Positions 17,975 to 25,351 of a DNA stretch of 35,163 bases are shown here, in pieces (positions within the stretch are counted from its first letter, which is position 1; each line of letters begins with the position of its first letter). The stretch comes from an uncultured Lachnospiraceae bacterium. Its GTDB lineage: Bacteria; Bacillota; Clostridia; Lachnospirales; Lachnospiraceae. The notes under the pieces are model-generated. The model ran no database searches and was not told the origin of the DNA. It worked only from the letters and a program-made list of their open reading frames with translations. The position numbers and the translations under genes are program-made. The stretch lies in contig ONEJ01000038.1 in the NCBI GenBank assembly GCA_900316805.1, positions 1 through 35,163 on the forward strand, read 5' to 3'.

Positions 17975-18094
17975 CTGCGGTACATCGAAGATGTATCGCC
18001 ACATCTGCGGTACATCTTCGATGTATCGTCCCATCTGCGGTACATCTTCGATGTATCGTCCCATCTGCGGTACATCTACAGTACATCTTCGATA
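17975..18094. repeat. Four-copy 30-bp tandem repeat inside the T-box leader
   Basis: On the plus strand the word CTGCGGTACATC recurs at 17975, 18005, 18035 and 18065, an exact 30-bp period. Copies 2 and 3 are identical over 30 bp. Copy 1 has the central TTC replaced by GAA, so its hairpin loop is the reverse complement of the others. Copy 4 has an 11-bp internal insertion and then decays. Each unit holds a 6-bp dyad, TACATC/GATGTA, with a 3-nt loop. There are no spacers, so this is not a CRISPR array. Confidence 0.9.
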
Positions 18095-18100
18095 CCCCAC

Positions 18101-18135
18101 AAAAAAGCAGTTACTTCCGAATCGGAAATAACTGC
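18101..18135 (-). terminator. Proximal T-box terminator
   Basis: A 14-bp stem (GCAGUUAUUUCCGA with UCGGAAGUAACUGC, one GU pair; 18122-18135 and 18107-18120) has a one-base gap and is followed by six U (18101-18106). The loop would open at the apex in practice. It lies about 135 nt upstream of the canonical T-box element. Confidence 0.85.
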
Positions 18136-18367
18136 CACCAATTACGCAACCTCTATGATACAGAAACAGAATCTGTTTCGATATCCTCACCCCTGTAACG
18201 TGGGGGAACGGCTCAGCTACTAGCAACAGACGCTGCATTCACCTCGCATCTAACGAATCCATTCCAGACAGACTATCTTACCAGCTTCCACCACCGCCGG
18301 CTCTCTGTAAAGCATCCTCTGCTGTACTTACCTTCGCTCAATGATTTTGTTTTATTTAACTAATAAC

Positions 18368-18396
18368 ATTATATGCCAAATGTCACTTTCTGTCAA
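18368..18396 (-). promoter_or_regulatory. Consensus sigma-A promoter of the trp operon
   Basis: A perfect TTGACA (18391-18396) and a perfect TATAAT (18368-18373) are 17 nt apart. The TGA in the -35 box is also the stop codon of the upstream SDR gene. Strong constitutive initiation fits control by attenuation further down. Confidence 0.92.
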
Positions 18397-19187
18397 CCCT
18401 TATTTTGAAATCCATGTCCCAGCTTCTTTCTCTGCTGATGACCGGTAATCCCAACATACAAAGACCGGGGAACCAGCCGCACGGCGAAAATGGCAGCCTT
18501 CATACGGAATGTCGGAATAATGACCACTTTCCTCTTCTTCATCATCTTAAGAGCATAAGCTGCGCAGCTTTCTGCCGGAATTCCCGGAAGAGCAAACTCC
18601 ACATTGGCCACATCATTGAATTCCGTGTTCACCGGTCCCGGGCAGAGGGCACCAACATATACGCTGCTTCCCTTTTCCTTCAACTCCTGCGCCAATGCCT
18701 GAGTTAAACTTGCCACATAGGCCTTTGAGGCGTAGTAAGCAGCCATATACGGACCCGCCGGAATCAGTCCCGCTGAAGAAGCAACATTTAAAAGAGCTCC
18801 CTTCTTCTGCTCTTCCATCTTGCGGAGTACCAGCTTCGTCAGCAAATGCATGGCTTTCACGTTGACGTCGATCATTTCAAGTTCTTTCTCTTCATCGGTG
18901 TCCAGAAAACAGCCACAGTCGCCAAAGCCTGCATTATTGATAAAAACGCCGATCCACTTATCTGCCAGGGCATCTACCAGTCTGTAACACTCCGACGTCT
19001 GGGACAGATCCGCAGGAAATACTTCGCTGTCGCATCCCTGCTCCTTTAGGTACTGTGCGAGCGTGGTAAGGCGTTCTCTCCGCCTCGCCACCAAAAGCAG
19101 TGTATATCCTTCCCCTGCCAGCTGTCTGGCAAAAGCCCTTCCGATTCCCGAGCTGGCTCCTGTCACTACAGCATATTTTTTTTGCAT
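18393..19187 (-). CDS. Short-chain dehydrogenase/reductase (SDR)
   Basis: A 264-residue NAD(P)-dependent oxidoreductase of the classical SDR family. It has the cofactor motif VVTGASSGIGRA near residues 7-18, an Arg-rich stretch after strand 2 (VARRRERL) that favours NADP, INNAGFGDCG, the catalytic Ser in NVASSAG and the Tyr-Lys pair in YYASKAYVAS, then CPGPVNTEF. It ends in a basic tail. The substrate is unknown; the closest general type is the acyl-chain/sepiapterin-like SDRs of Firmicutes. The start MQKKYAVV is chosen for AGGTGA eight bases upstream. It lies 16 nt after orf157 at the end of the degV-uppP run, and its stop codon lies in the -35 box of the trp promoter. Confidence 0.9.
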   Translation of the reverse strand: MQKKYAVVTGASSGIGRAFARQLAGEGYTLLLVARRRERLTTLAQYLKEQGCDSEVFPADLSQTSECYRLVDALADKWIGVFINNAGFGDCGCFLDTDEEKELEMIDVNVKAMHLLTKLVLRKMEEQKKGALLNVASSAGLIPAGPYMAAYYASKAYVASLTQALAQELKEKGSSVYVGALCPGPVNTEFNDVANVEFALPGIPAESCAAYALKMMKKRKVVIIPTFRMKAAIFAVRLVPRSLYVGITGHQQRKKLGHGFQNKG

Positions 19188-19203
19188 GATTTTTGTCACC
19201 TCT

Positions 19204-19677
19204 CTAAAATCCCCTGTTTTGAAGAACAAGCTCTCTGGGGGAAACCTCCAGCTTCACCAGCGACTGATCCTTCTTATAAGCCTCCAGAATGGTAAGCCAC
19301 AGCATATGCGCCTCATAGACCAGCATCTGATCGGCGGCAACCGCATAAGGCGCCAGCACATCCACATCAAAGAAGCGTATGCCATCCGGCGGCAGGAAAA
19401 CCAGATTGCAGGACTTTTTCTTATCCCCGCAGGTATAAAACTGCTCATAGGTAATCATAAGAAATTCCCTGCCCTGATGCATGCAGTGGAATCCCACAAA
19501 GCACTCATCCACGATCCATTTTTCACCATTTTCTTCCTCCACAGGCTTTCCCGCCGGATCATTGTATTCCGTGGTCTGGTACTGAATATCCCAGTGCAGC
19601 TTTCCCGCCTTTGTCTCCTTCGTAAGCTCTGTGAGCTTGCGCATCAGTCCTGTTTCCTTTTTCATCACAGCCCCCAT
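19204..19677 (-). CDS. Hypothetical protein, 157 residues
   Basis: I do not recognise a family. The product is soluble and mildly acidic, without signal peptide or membrane span. Its N-terminal helix is basic (KKETGLMRKLTELTKETKAGKLHW). A strand-rich middle follows (WDIQYQTTEYND, KWIVDECFVGFHCMHQGREFLMITYEQFYTC), and the C-terminal helix is VYEAHMLWLTILEAYK. The start is uncertain: the first ATG follows GGAAGG at four bases, and an ATG four codons later is also possible. It lies 27 nt after metF and 16 nt before the SDR gene, so it is part of the same transcript. The Trp/Tyr/Cys-rich core and operon position support a real protein. Confidence 0.75.
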   Translation of the reverse strand: MGAVMKKETGLMRKLTELTKETKAGKLHWDIQYQTTEYNDPAGKPVEEENGEKWIVDECFVGFHCMHQGREFLMITYEQFYTCGDKKKSCNLVFLPPDGIRFFDVDVLAPYAVAADQMLVYEAHMLWLTILEAYKKDQSLVKLEVSPRELVLQNRGF

Positions 19678-19704
19678 TCTTCCTTCCCATAAGCCAAAGC
19701 AAAA

Positions 19705-20574
19705 TTACTCTCTGACATAAATCTCAGAGAGATTATCCATAATGGCAGCTGCCACATCCGGCTTGTTCATGGAATAAATGTGAATATGGTTGACCCCGTT
19801 GGCAATCAGGTCAATGATCTGCTCTGTGGCGTAGGCAATTCCTGCCTGGCGCATAGCCGCCGGGTTATCCCCAAAGCGGTCCACAATGCTCAAAAATTTC
19901 GCAGGAACAAGATTTCCCGTCAGAGAAATCGTCCGCTTCACCTGTGCAGCATTAGTTACCGGCATAATTCCTGCTGTTACCGGCACCTGGATTCCCTTTG
20001 CCAACGCCTTATACAAAAAGCGGTAATACACATTGTTGTCAAAAAACATCTGGGTCGTCAGATACTCGCACCCTGCATCCACTTTTTCCTTCAGATAATC
20101 CAGATCCTCATCCATGGTGGCCGCCTCCGGGTGTCCCTCCGGATAGCAGGCTCCGCCGATACAGAAATCTCCCTCTTCTTTGATTTCCCGGATCAGTTCA
20201 ATGGCATGATGATACTGGTTTGGCAGCGGAAAATCCGCATTTTCCGGAATATCCCCCCGGAGTGCCAGAATATTTTCGATTCCGCGCTCTTTCAATTCCC
20301 CGATGACCCCTTGCACCTTCTCCTTGGTGGAAGAAGCACAGGTCAGATGGGCGATGGCCGGAATTCCGCAGGCGTTGATGGCGTCTGCGATCTCAACGGT
20401 ATAATCACTGGTGCCGCCGGTAGCACCATAGGTACAGCTGATGTAGGATGGTTTCAGCTGTGCCGTCTGTGCAACAATGGCCTTATAATTTTCTAACTGT
20501 GAGCCCTTCTTTGGAGGAAAAAGCTCGCAGGAAATGGTTACCTGGTTTTCTTTCAAAATTTCTGATACTTTCAT
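19705..20574 (-). CDS. metF: 5,10-methylenetetrahydrofolate reductase
   Basis: FAD enzyme that reduces methylene-THF to methyl-THF for methionine synthesis, or runs in the methyl branch of the Wood-Ljungdahl pathway in acetogens. The 289-residue single-domain protein has SCELFPPKKGSQLENY at the start, ISCTYGATGGTSDYT, AHLTCASSTKEKV, ILALRGDIPEN, IGGACYPEGHPEA, TTQMFFDNNVYYRF and VTAGIMPVTNAAQVKR, all typical of MetF. No metV-like zinc protein or methyltransferase gene is next to it, so which pathway it serves is open. It follows greA by 33 nt and has AAGGGA before its ATG. Confidence 0.96.
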   Translation of the reverse strand: MKVSEILKENQVTISCELFPPKKGSQLENYKAIVAQTAQLKPSYISCTYGATGGTSDYTVEIADAINACGIPAIAHLTCASSTKEKVQGVIGELKERGIENILALRGDIPENADFPLPNQYHHAIELIREIKEEGDFCIGGACYPEGHPEAATMDEDLDYLKEKVDAGCEYLTTQMFFDNNVYYRFLYKALAKGIQVPVTAGIMPVTNAAQVKRTISLTGNLVPAKFLSIVDRFGDNPAAMRQAGIAYATEQIIDLIANGVNHIHIYSMNKPDVAAAIMDNLSEIYVRE

Positions 20575-20607
20575 AATGTCCCTTATCCTTTATGCATTTA
20601 TTTATCT

Positions 20608-21111
20608 TTAAAACTTGCGCAGTTCATCCGTTCCGTCATCCACGGTGTTTTCGATTTTTCTGATCTGTACGAAATAGGAATAGCTGTCATTGACCTTTAC
20701 TTCACAGCGGTCTCCCACCTTATGCCCAAAGATTGCAGCTCCCAGCGGTGACTCGCGGCTGATGAGATTCTTTAGGGAATTGCTTCGCACCGTGGTCACC
20801 AGCTTGTAGGTTTCCACCATGTCATCCTCCTCAAAATACACATCCACCGTGTTGTTCATTCCCACCTCATCCTCCGGGGAATCCTCGGAAATGACCACCG
20901 CCGTCTTGATCATCTTCTCCAGATAACGGATTCTGCTTTCATTTTCATTCTTAAATTTCTTAGCTGCCTTGTACTCAAAGTTCTCGCTTAAGTCTCCCTG
21001 AGCCCTGGCCTCCTTCACATCCTCAAGGGCTTCCTTTCGCACCACCAGCTTGCGGTGTTCGATCTCAGCCTCCATTTTCTCGATATCTTTCTTCGTCAAT
21101 TCATCATGCAT
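20608..21111 (-). CDS. greA: GreA/GreB-family transcription elongation factor
   Basis: Binds in the RNA polymerase secondary channel and stimulates cleavage of backtracked RNA. The 167-residue protein has the N-terminal coiled coil with the acidic tip motif ARAQGDLSENFEYKAAKKFKNEN near residue 35. The C-terminal FKBP-like domain reads SPLGAAIFGHKVGDRCEV. It is close in length to canonical GreA (about 157), with a less conserved middle (SEDSPEDEVGMNNTVDVYFEEDD). It may therefore be a second Gre paralogue rather than the main GreA; the genome would tell. It overlaps the PPTase gene by 16 nt, with AGGAGGG nine bases before its ATG. Confidence 0.9.
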   Translation of the reverse strand: MHDELTKKDIEKMEAEIEHRKLVVRKEALEDVKEARAQGDLSENFEYKAAKKFKNENESRIRYLEKMIKTAVVISEDSPEDEVGMNNTVDVYFEEDDMVETYKLVTTVRSNSLKNLISRESPLGAAIFGHKVGDRCEVKVNDSYSYFVQIRKIENTVDDGTDELRKF

Positions 21112-21764
21112 AGCTCATAACCCTCCTGACTGTGTACATTCCATCTTACTTCCTGCCAGATTCCGGGACCACAGAATTCCCCTGTACAAACCGCAGCACA
21201 GTAATCTCCCGGAAGGATCCGCTGCTCATAGCAGTTTTCTCCCAAGGTATCTACTGTGGTGAGTGCCCGAGACAGCCCTTCCCCGGTCATTTTGACAAAG
21301 CTCTCCTTTTTCGTCCAGATGCCAATCAGTGTCTCTTCATATTGGTCTGCCTGCTCCAAAAGCTCTTGTTCCTGTGGATTTAAGCATTTTCCCGCTATGT
21401 GCCTGATTCCCCTTTTCTTTCCGTCAAACCGGTGCAGGTTTTCCACATCTGCCCCCACCTGCTGATCCGACAAGGCGCACAGGACACATTCCCCTGCGTG
21501 GCTCACATTAAAATAAAAATTGCAGCCCTCCAGAAGAGGCTTTCCATGTTTGCCCTGGGAAAAGTGAACGTTGTCATAGGAAACATGCTCCTCCCCAAGG
21601 GCAATCCGAAGCAAAAGCGACGCTGCCAGTGAGCGCCGCCTGTCATCCGGGGAATGAAAGGAGAGAATTTTCTTTCTTCTTGCCTCCGAAACCAGCCCAA
21701 GCTTCTGCTCCCACCGGGGCCGCTCCTTCAAAAATCCGCAGTCCGTCACATATACCTTAAGCAT
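21096..21764 (-). CDS. 4'-phosphopantetheinyl transferase (Sfp type)
   Basis: Moves the phosphopantetheine arm of CoA onto a Ser of carrier proteins. The 222-residue protein has the Sfp/Gsp signature: the HGKPLL segment with FNVSHAGECVLCALS, the Mg-binding VGADVEN, and WTKKESFVKMTGEGLS (W-KES motif). No polyketide or peptide synthetase lies in the window, so the target could be the fatty-acid carrier or a remote cluster. The ATG is seven bases after AGGA. A TTG two codons earlier would also be open but is less likely. The start overlaps the uppP stop, and the end overlaps greA by 16 nt. Confidence 0.92.
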   Translation of the reverse strand: MLKVYVTDCGFLKERPRWEQKLGLVSEARRKKILSFHSPDDRRRSLAASLLLRIALGEEHVSYDNVHFSQGKHGKPLLEGCNFYFNVSHAGECVLCALSDQQVGADVENLHRFDGKKRGIRHIAGKCLNPQEQELLEQADQYEETLIGIWTKKESFVKMTGEGLSRALTTVDTLGENCYEQRILPGDYCAAVCTGEFCGPGIWQEVRWNVHSQEGYELCMMN

Positions 21765-22626
21765 GAACAAATCCTGCCAGACCGCAGATCAGCACCAGTG
21801 CTCCAAGGGCAATACGGTACCATCCGAATACCTTGAAATCATGCTTCTTGATATATCCCATCAAAAACCGGATCACCAGAAGTGAGATTACAAAAGCCAC
21901 TACCATACCAACGATCAGTATGATCAGCTGGCTGGTGGTAAAGGAAAATCCAAACTTCACCAGCTTCAGCAGACTGGCACCAAACATGACCGGAATCGCC
22001 AGAAAAAAGGTATACTCTGCAGCAACCGTGCGGGAAACGCCAATGAGAAGTGCTCCTACAATAGTCGCTCCGGACCGGGAAGTTCCCGGAAAAATTGCAG
22101 CAATCAGCTGAAAAATGCCGATTAAAAATGCCGTATTGTATCCAATATCTGTCAGTGTACTGATTTTTGCATTTTTCCCTTTATAATGATTTTCAATCAG
22201 AACAAAGGCAATTCCAAAGAGAATCAGCATCACTGCCACCGTCTGATAATTATAAAAATATTTCTCAAACAAATCGTTAAACAGGATTCCGATCACAGCA
22301 GCCGGAACTGTAGACACCAGAATGTGGAACCACAGGTTAAAAATATCCTTCTTAATCCAGGCACCTGCTCCATGATCCGAGAGGGGAGCCTGATTGTTTT
22401 TCTTTCCGAAGGGCCAGATCTGGTTCCAGAATAAAACCACCACCGCCAGAATTGCTCCCAGCTGGATGACCACCTCAAACATGCTGTAGAAGTCGTCCCC
22501 CTCCTGCAGTGGCACGATTTCATTCAAAAGAATCATATGGCCGGTACTGCTGATGGGAAGCCACTCGGTAATTCCCTCCACGATTCCAAACAATACCGCC
22601 TTTAGGATTTCTACTAATTCTATCAT
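21757..22626 (-). CDS. uppP: Undecaprenyl-diphosphate phosphatase
   Basis: Integral membrane phosphatase (BacA/UppP) that recycles the undecaprenyl carrier for peptidoglycan synthesis; overproduction gives bacitracin resistance in other species. The 289-residue length is close to the family norm and the protein is highly hydrophobic throughout. Both active-site motifs are visible: GIVEGITEWLPISSTGH near residue 15 and IFPGTSRSGATIVGALLIG in the second half. It begins 3 nt after degV and overlaps the PPTase gene, so the three genes are co-transcribed from 23546-23574. Confidence 0.97.
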   Translation of the reverse strand: MIELVEILKAVLFGIVEGITEWLPISSTGHMILLNEIVPLQEGDDFYSMFEVVIQLGAILAVVVLFWNQIWPFGKKNNQAPLSDHGAGAWIKKDIFNLWFHILVSTVPAAVIGILFNDLFEKYFYNYQTVAVMLILFGIAFVLIENHYKGKNAKISTLTDIGYNTAFLIGIFQLIAAIFPGTSRSGATIVGALLIGVSRTVAAEYTFFLAIPVMFGASLLKLVKFGFSFTTSQLIILIVGMVVAFVISLLVIRFLMGYIKKHDFKVFGWYRIALGALVLICGLAGFVHA

Positions 22627-22629
22627 AAA

Positions 22630-23514
22630 TTAAACCCTTTCTTTTCCCCAGAAAAACAGTGCTACCGTTCCAGGGCCTGTATGACTGCCGATGGTGGTTC
22701 CGATGGTAAAGATTTCCACCTTACCCGATAACTTCGGAAAACGCTCCTCGATCAGAGCCGCAACCGCCTTCGCATCCTCCTCGCAGGCGGAGTTGCTGAT
22801 GAAGCATTTGCCGGAATAATCCGTGCCGTCCTCTGCCATTTCTGCCATCTTATCTGCGATGGCCTGGATCACCTTCTTCTTCGTGCGCACTTTCTGTCTT
22901 GCCACAAGTTTCCCCTCCGGATCCACCGTCATCAGCGGACAGATATTCATCATACCGCCGATCAGTCCGGCCGCCTTGGATACCCGGCCACCGCGGATCA
23001 GATACGTAAGATCGCTGGTAAAGAACCAGTGCTGCAGATTTTCTCTGTGTTCTTTGGCCCACTGATACAGCTCATCTATGGACTTTCCCTCATCTCTCAT
23101 ATCCGCAAGCTTATCCATAAAAAGTCCAAAGCCGGAGGAGGCGGAAAGAGAATCCAGTACATAGATCTTACGGTCCGGATATTTCTCCTGCATCATCTCC
23201 CGTGCGACACATGCACTGTTATACACCCCGGAGATTCCCGAAGAAAGTGTCAGATGAAGAATGTCCTTTCCCTCTTTCAGAAAAGCTTCAAAATAATTGC
23301 AGAACTCATCCACATTGACCTGAGAGGTCTTGGTGTCCGCCCCCTCTGCCATTGCCTGATAAAACCGGTCAAAGGGCATCGTTTCTCCGAGATCATCCGG
23401 GTACTGCTTTCCATCAAGTTCATAATGAAAACAAATATAATGAATTTCCCGCTTCTGGAAAAGTTCCTTCGATAAATCTGCTGTGGAGCAGCAGCTTAAA
23501 ATGTAATCAGTCAT
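22630..23514 (-). CDS. DegV-family fatty-acid-binding protein
   Basis: DegV proteins bind a fatty acid and, as FakB, present it to the kinase FakA for phosphorylation. The 294-residue product has the two-domain DegV plan: YILSCCSTADLSKELF at the start, PDDLGETMPFDRFYQ, KTSQVNVDEFCNYFEAF, LHLTLSSGISGVYNSA, IYVLDSLSASSGFGLF, DLTYLIRGGRVSKAAGLIGGMMNICPLMTVD and a C-terminal IGTTIGSHTGPGTVALFF. No fakA is present in the window, so its lipid partner is unknown. The gene begins the degV-uppP-PPTase-greA-metF-orf157-SDR run and has a GAGGAGG ribosome site. Confidence 0.94.
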   Translation of the reverse strand: MTDYILSCCSTADLSKELFQKREIHYICFHYELDGKQYPDDLGETMPFDRFYQAMAEGADTKTSQVNVDEFCNYFEAFLKEGKDILHLTLSSGISGVYNSACVAREMMQEKYPDRKIYVLDSLSASSGFGLFMDKLADMRDEGKSIDELYQWAKEHRENLQHWFFTSDLTYLIRGGRVSKAAGLIGGMMNICPLMTVDPEGKLVARQKVRTKKKVIQAIADKMAEMAEDGTDYSGKCFISNSACEEDAKAVAALIEERFPKLSGKVEIFTIGTTIGSHTGPGTVALFFWGKERV

Positions 23515-23545
23515 ATGACCTCCTCATATAAATACTCTAATGCCA

Positions 23546-23574
23546 ATTTTATAACAAAAATCGTAGAATAGCAA
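23546..23574 (-). promoter_or_regulatory. Sigma-A promoter for the degV-uppP run
   Basis: The -35 TTGCTA (23569-23574) and -10 TAAAAT (23546-23551) are 17 nt apart. It is the only clear promoter seen ahead of the seven minus-strand genes down to the SDR gene. Confidence 0.6.
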
Positions 23575-23583
23575 GCAGACTTA

Positions 23584-23592
23584 TGTTATACT
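23584..23592 (+). promoter_or_regulatory. Extended -10 promoter for the 50-residue membrane protein
   Basis: TG-T-TATACT is an extended -10 element about 25 nt upstream of a GGAGG ribosome site. No good -35 is visible, which is usual for this promoter class. It faces away from the degV promoter. Confidence 0.5.
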
Positions 23593-23622
23593 ATACATAT
23601 ATTTTTCTTTTGGAGGTTTATC

Positions 23623-23775
23623 ATGAGCGAAAAAGTCTACAAAACCATGGGACGCACCGGCGCCGGAACTCTTGCTATTGGAATCTGTGTTCTCATCGGG
23701 GGCCTTGTATCCGGCATTCTTCTGATCGTAAATGGTGGCCGGTTATTAAAAAACCGCAAGAAACTGATGTTTTAA
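23623..23775 (+). CDS. Small single-span membrane protein (50 residues)
   Basis: A 50-codon frame with an excellent ribosome site (GGAGG, six bases before ATG). Residues 1-12 are polar and basic (SEKVYKTMGRTG). Residues 13-37 form one hydrophobic Gly-rich helix (GTLAIGICVLIGGLVSGILL). The tail is basic (RLLKNRKKLMF). No family is recognised. Its own promoter and ribosome site between divergent and convergent neighbours make it a real gene in my view. Its TAA stop shares the bases TTAA with the stop of the convergent RACo-like gene, so both genes end within four bases. Confidence 0.75.
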   Translation: MSEKVYKTMGRTGAGTLAIGICVLIGGLVSGILLIVNGGRLLKNRKKLMF

Positions 23776-25253
23776 AAATTTATATGATAAACATATAATT
23801 CTTGAAAATCGGGATGCGAGGATAACTCCAGATAACGCATCCCCTTTTGAATTTCTGCAAGGTGCTGCCTTGCTTCGTGGGACACTGCGGCAGAGACAGC
23901 CCCGGCTCCGGCAGCATTGCCCACAGATACTGTTACGGGAAGAAGTTCCCCGGGGATCAGCCCGATAGCGGCAGCGCTCTCCGGTTTCAGATAACTGCCG
24001 AAGCCCCCTGCCAGCACCAGCCGGTCTACCTGCTGCCAGGTAATTTTTCTTTCCCGGAACAGAATCTCGATTCCCGCCGCGATGGCTGCCTTGGCAAGCT
24101 GCAGATTGCGAATGTCCTCCTGGGTCACGCAGACCTCCTCTGTCAGATAAATACAGGCCTCATTCCTGTAATCCCCCAGATATTTCCGACAGGCAACAGA
24201 CACCTCATTTTTCTCCCGGATCCGGCCATCCTTTTCTATCAACCCCAGCTGCAAAAAAACAGAAAGTGCATCCAAAAGTCCGGAGCCACAGATACCGGTT
24301 GCTTTTCCTTCACCAATCACCTGCACACGGATCCTTCTCTGATCCAGATACACATGGGAAATGGCCCCCTCCTTTGCGGGCATGCCCATCACGATCTGGG
24401 CACCCTCGAAGGCCGGCCCCGCCGCAGCGGCAAGACAGACGTAATCCCCCTTTTTCCCAAGAGCCATCTCTCCATTGGTTCCAATATCCAAAAGCAAGGT
24501 TTCCTCCTCTTCGTGCCCAGGCGTTACCGCCAGCAGATCCGCTGTAATATCTCCTCCCACATAGCCCGCCACAGATGGAGCCACGTAGATTTCCCGGCAT
24601 TCTTTGATGCCAATCGCATTTCCCGGAAAGATTTTACCAAAATATTCCTTCGGCAGAAAAGGAGGTTTTCCAATGTTTTCCGGAGATATCCCAGCCAAAA
24701 GATGACACATGACCGCATTGCCTGCAACTGCCAGCCGGTGGATTTCACCGGCTCCTGCTTCCTGCAGAAGCTTATGCAGCATTCCCGACAACTGTTCTGT
24801 GATCAGTTTCCGCAATTCTTCCAGACTTCCCTCTTGTGCCGCCTGAATTCTGGAAATCACATCCGCTCCATAACTTTTCTGCGCATTTGCCTCGCTGGCT
24901 GTAGCCAGAATCCTCCCGGTTTTCCCATCCACCAGATGACAGACAACCGTTGTGGTTCCAATGTCACAGGCCGCTGCCAGAGTCTGTGTGCCATCAGAGG
25001 CATAATGTACGCAGTTGCTGTCCTCGGCAATCTGCTGGGTTCCTTCTTCATCCGGAAGGGTAATCACCATGCCCTCCTTCGCCTCAGTGGTGCAGGCCAG
25101 CACATCCCTTTCCTGCCCTTCTACATGGACACTGCATTTCCCGCACCGCCCCCGGCCTCCGCAGGGTGTCGGCACACTTGTGATGCCACAGGCCCGCAGT
25201 GCCTCAAGAATTGTCTGTTTTTTTGTCATGTCTATTTCTAAACATATCTGCAT
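23772..25253 (-). CDS. RACo-like ferredoxin/ASKHA corrinoid-protein activator
   Basis: The 493-residue protein joins an N-terminal plant-type [2Fe-2S] domain to an ASKHA ATPase domain (DUF4445 type). The cluster ligands are C31, C37, C40 and C54. The ATPase segments are ACDIGTTTVVCHLVDGKTG near residue 95, AVAGNAVMCHLLAG, LLLDIGTNGEMALG, GSGLLDALSVFLQLG and VLAGGFGSYL. Such proteins use ATP to drive reduction of inactive cob(II)amide in methyltransferases (RACo, RamA). No corrinoid protein or methyltransferase gene is adjacent, so the partner is elsewhere; metF lies 3 kb away on the same strand but in another transcript. The first ATG is used because the following strand MQICLEI is needed for the ferredoxin fold, although its ribosome site is poor. 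Confidence 0.9.
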   Translation of the reverse strand: MQICLEIDMTKKQTILEALRACGITSVPTPCGGRGRCGKCSVHVEGQERDVLACTTEAKEGMVITLPDEEGTQQIAEDSNCVHYASDGTQTLAAACDIGTTTVVCHLVDGKTGRILATASEANAQKSYGADVISRIQAAQEGSLEELRKLITEQLSGMLHKLLQEAGAGEIHRLAVAGNAVMCHLLAGISPENIGKPPFLPKEYFGKIFPGNAIGIKECREIYVAPSVAGYVGGDITADLLAVTPGHEEEETLLLDIGTNGEMALGKKGDYVCLAAAAGPAFEGAQIVMGMPAKEGAISHVYLDQRRIRVQVIGEGKATGICGSGLLDALSVFLQLGLIEKDGRIREKNEVSVACRKYLGDYRNEACIYLTEEVCVTQEDIRNLQLAKAAIAAGIEILFRERKITWQQVDRLVLAGGFGSYLKPESAAAIGLIPGELLPVTVSVGNAAGAGAVSAAVSHEARQHLAEIQKGMRYLELSSHPDFQELYVYHINF

Positions 25254-25312
25254 TTTTTCGTACTTTCCCTTATCTGTCCCTGTTTCAAATTTCTTAGTTT
25301 TTCTTTTTACCT

Positions 25313-25337
25313 ATATGTTACGGTCAGTTAAACATAT
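25313..25337. promoter_or_regulatory. Inverted repeat in the RACo leader
   Basis: ATATGTT (25313-25319) and AACATAT (25331-25337) form a 7-bp dyad with an 11-bp centre. It lies just downstream of the -10 box of the RACo promoter, where a repressor would block initiation. The binding protein is unknown. Confidence 0.4.
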
Positions 25338-25351
25338 GTTCGTCACAGATT

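Larger units (their letters stand above)
17901..18361 (-). promoter_or_regulatory. T-box leader of the trp operon (tRNA-Trp), double-terminator form
   Basis: Read on the minus strand from the promoter. A Stem I region carries the characteristic AGAGAGCCGGCGGTGG segment (about 18288-18306). The specifier is in GAA-TGG-A, with TGG at 18259-18261, the Trp codon. A first antiterminator follows, AAUUGG (18143-18138) pairing with CCGAUU (18125-18120) and exposing UGGC (18137-18134); it competes with the terminator at 18101-18135. After a 30-bp repeat array comes a textbook T-box antiterminator: AGGG, bulge UGGCACC (17959-17953), ACG, a 7-nt loop, CGU, CCCU, competing with the terminator at 17901-17941. 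Both UGGC bulges match a tRNA end of GCCA. Uncharged tRNA-Trp should stabilise antitermination and switch on trpE onward. This fills the whole 525-nt gene-free stretch. Confidence 0.92.

Noticed and set aside
17890-18075. Open frame with repeated MYRRWDDTSK, which could be read as a Trp-rich leader peptide
   Set aside because: It arises because the 30-bp repeat is a multiple of three. There is no ribosome site, other frames over the repeat are open too, and it runs through the T-box element and terminator.
17975-18094. CRISPR array
   Set aside because: Units are contiguous, with no spacers and no cas genes; it is a tandem repeat.
23847-25241. 464-codon plus-strand open frame opposite the RACo-like gene
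   Set aside because: It is the antisense shadow of a GC-rich conserved gene; its composition is rich in His, Pro, Cys and Arg without domain features.
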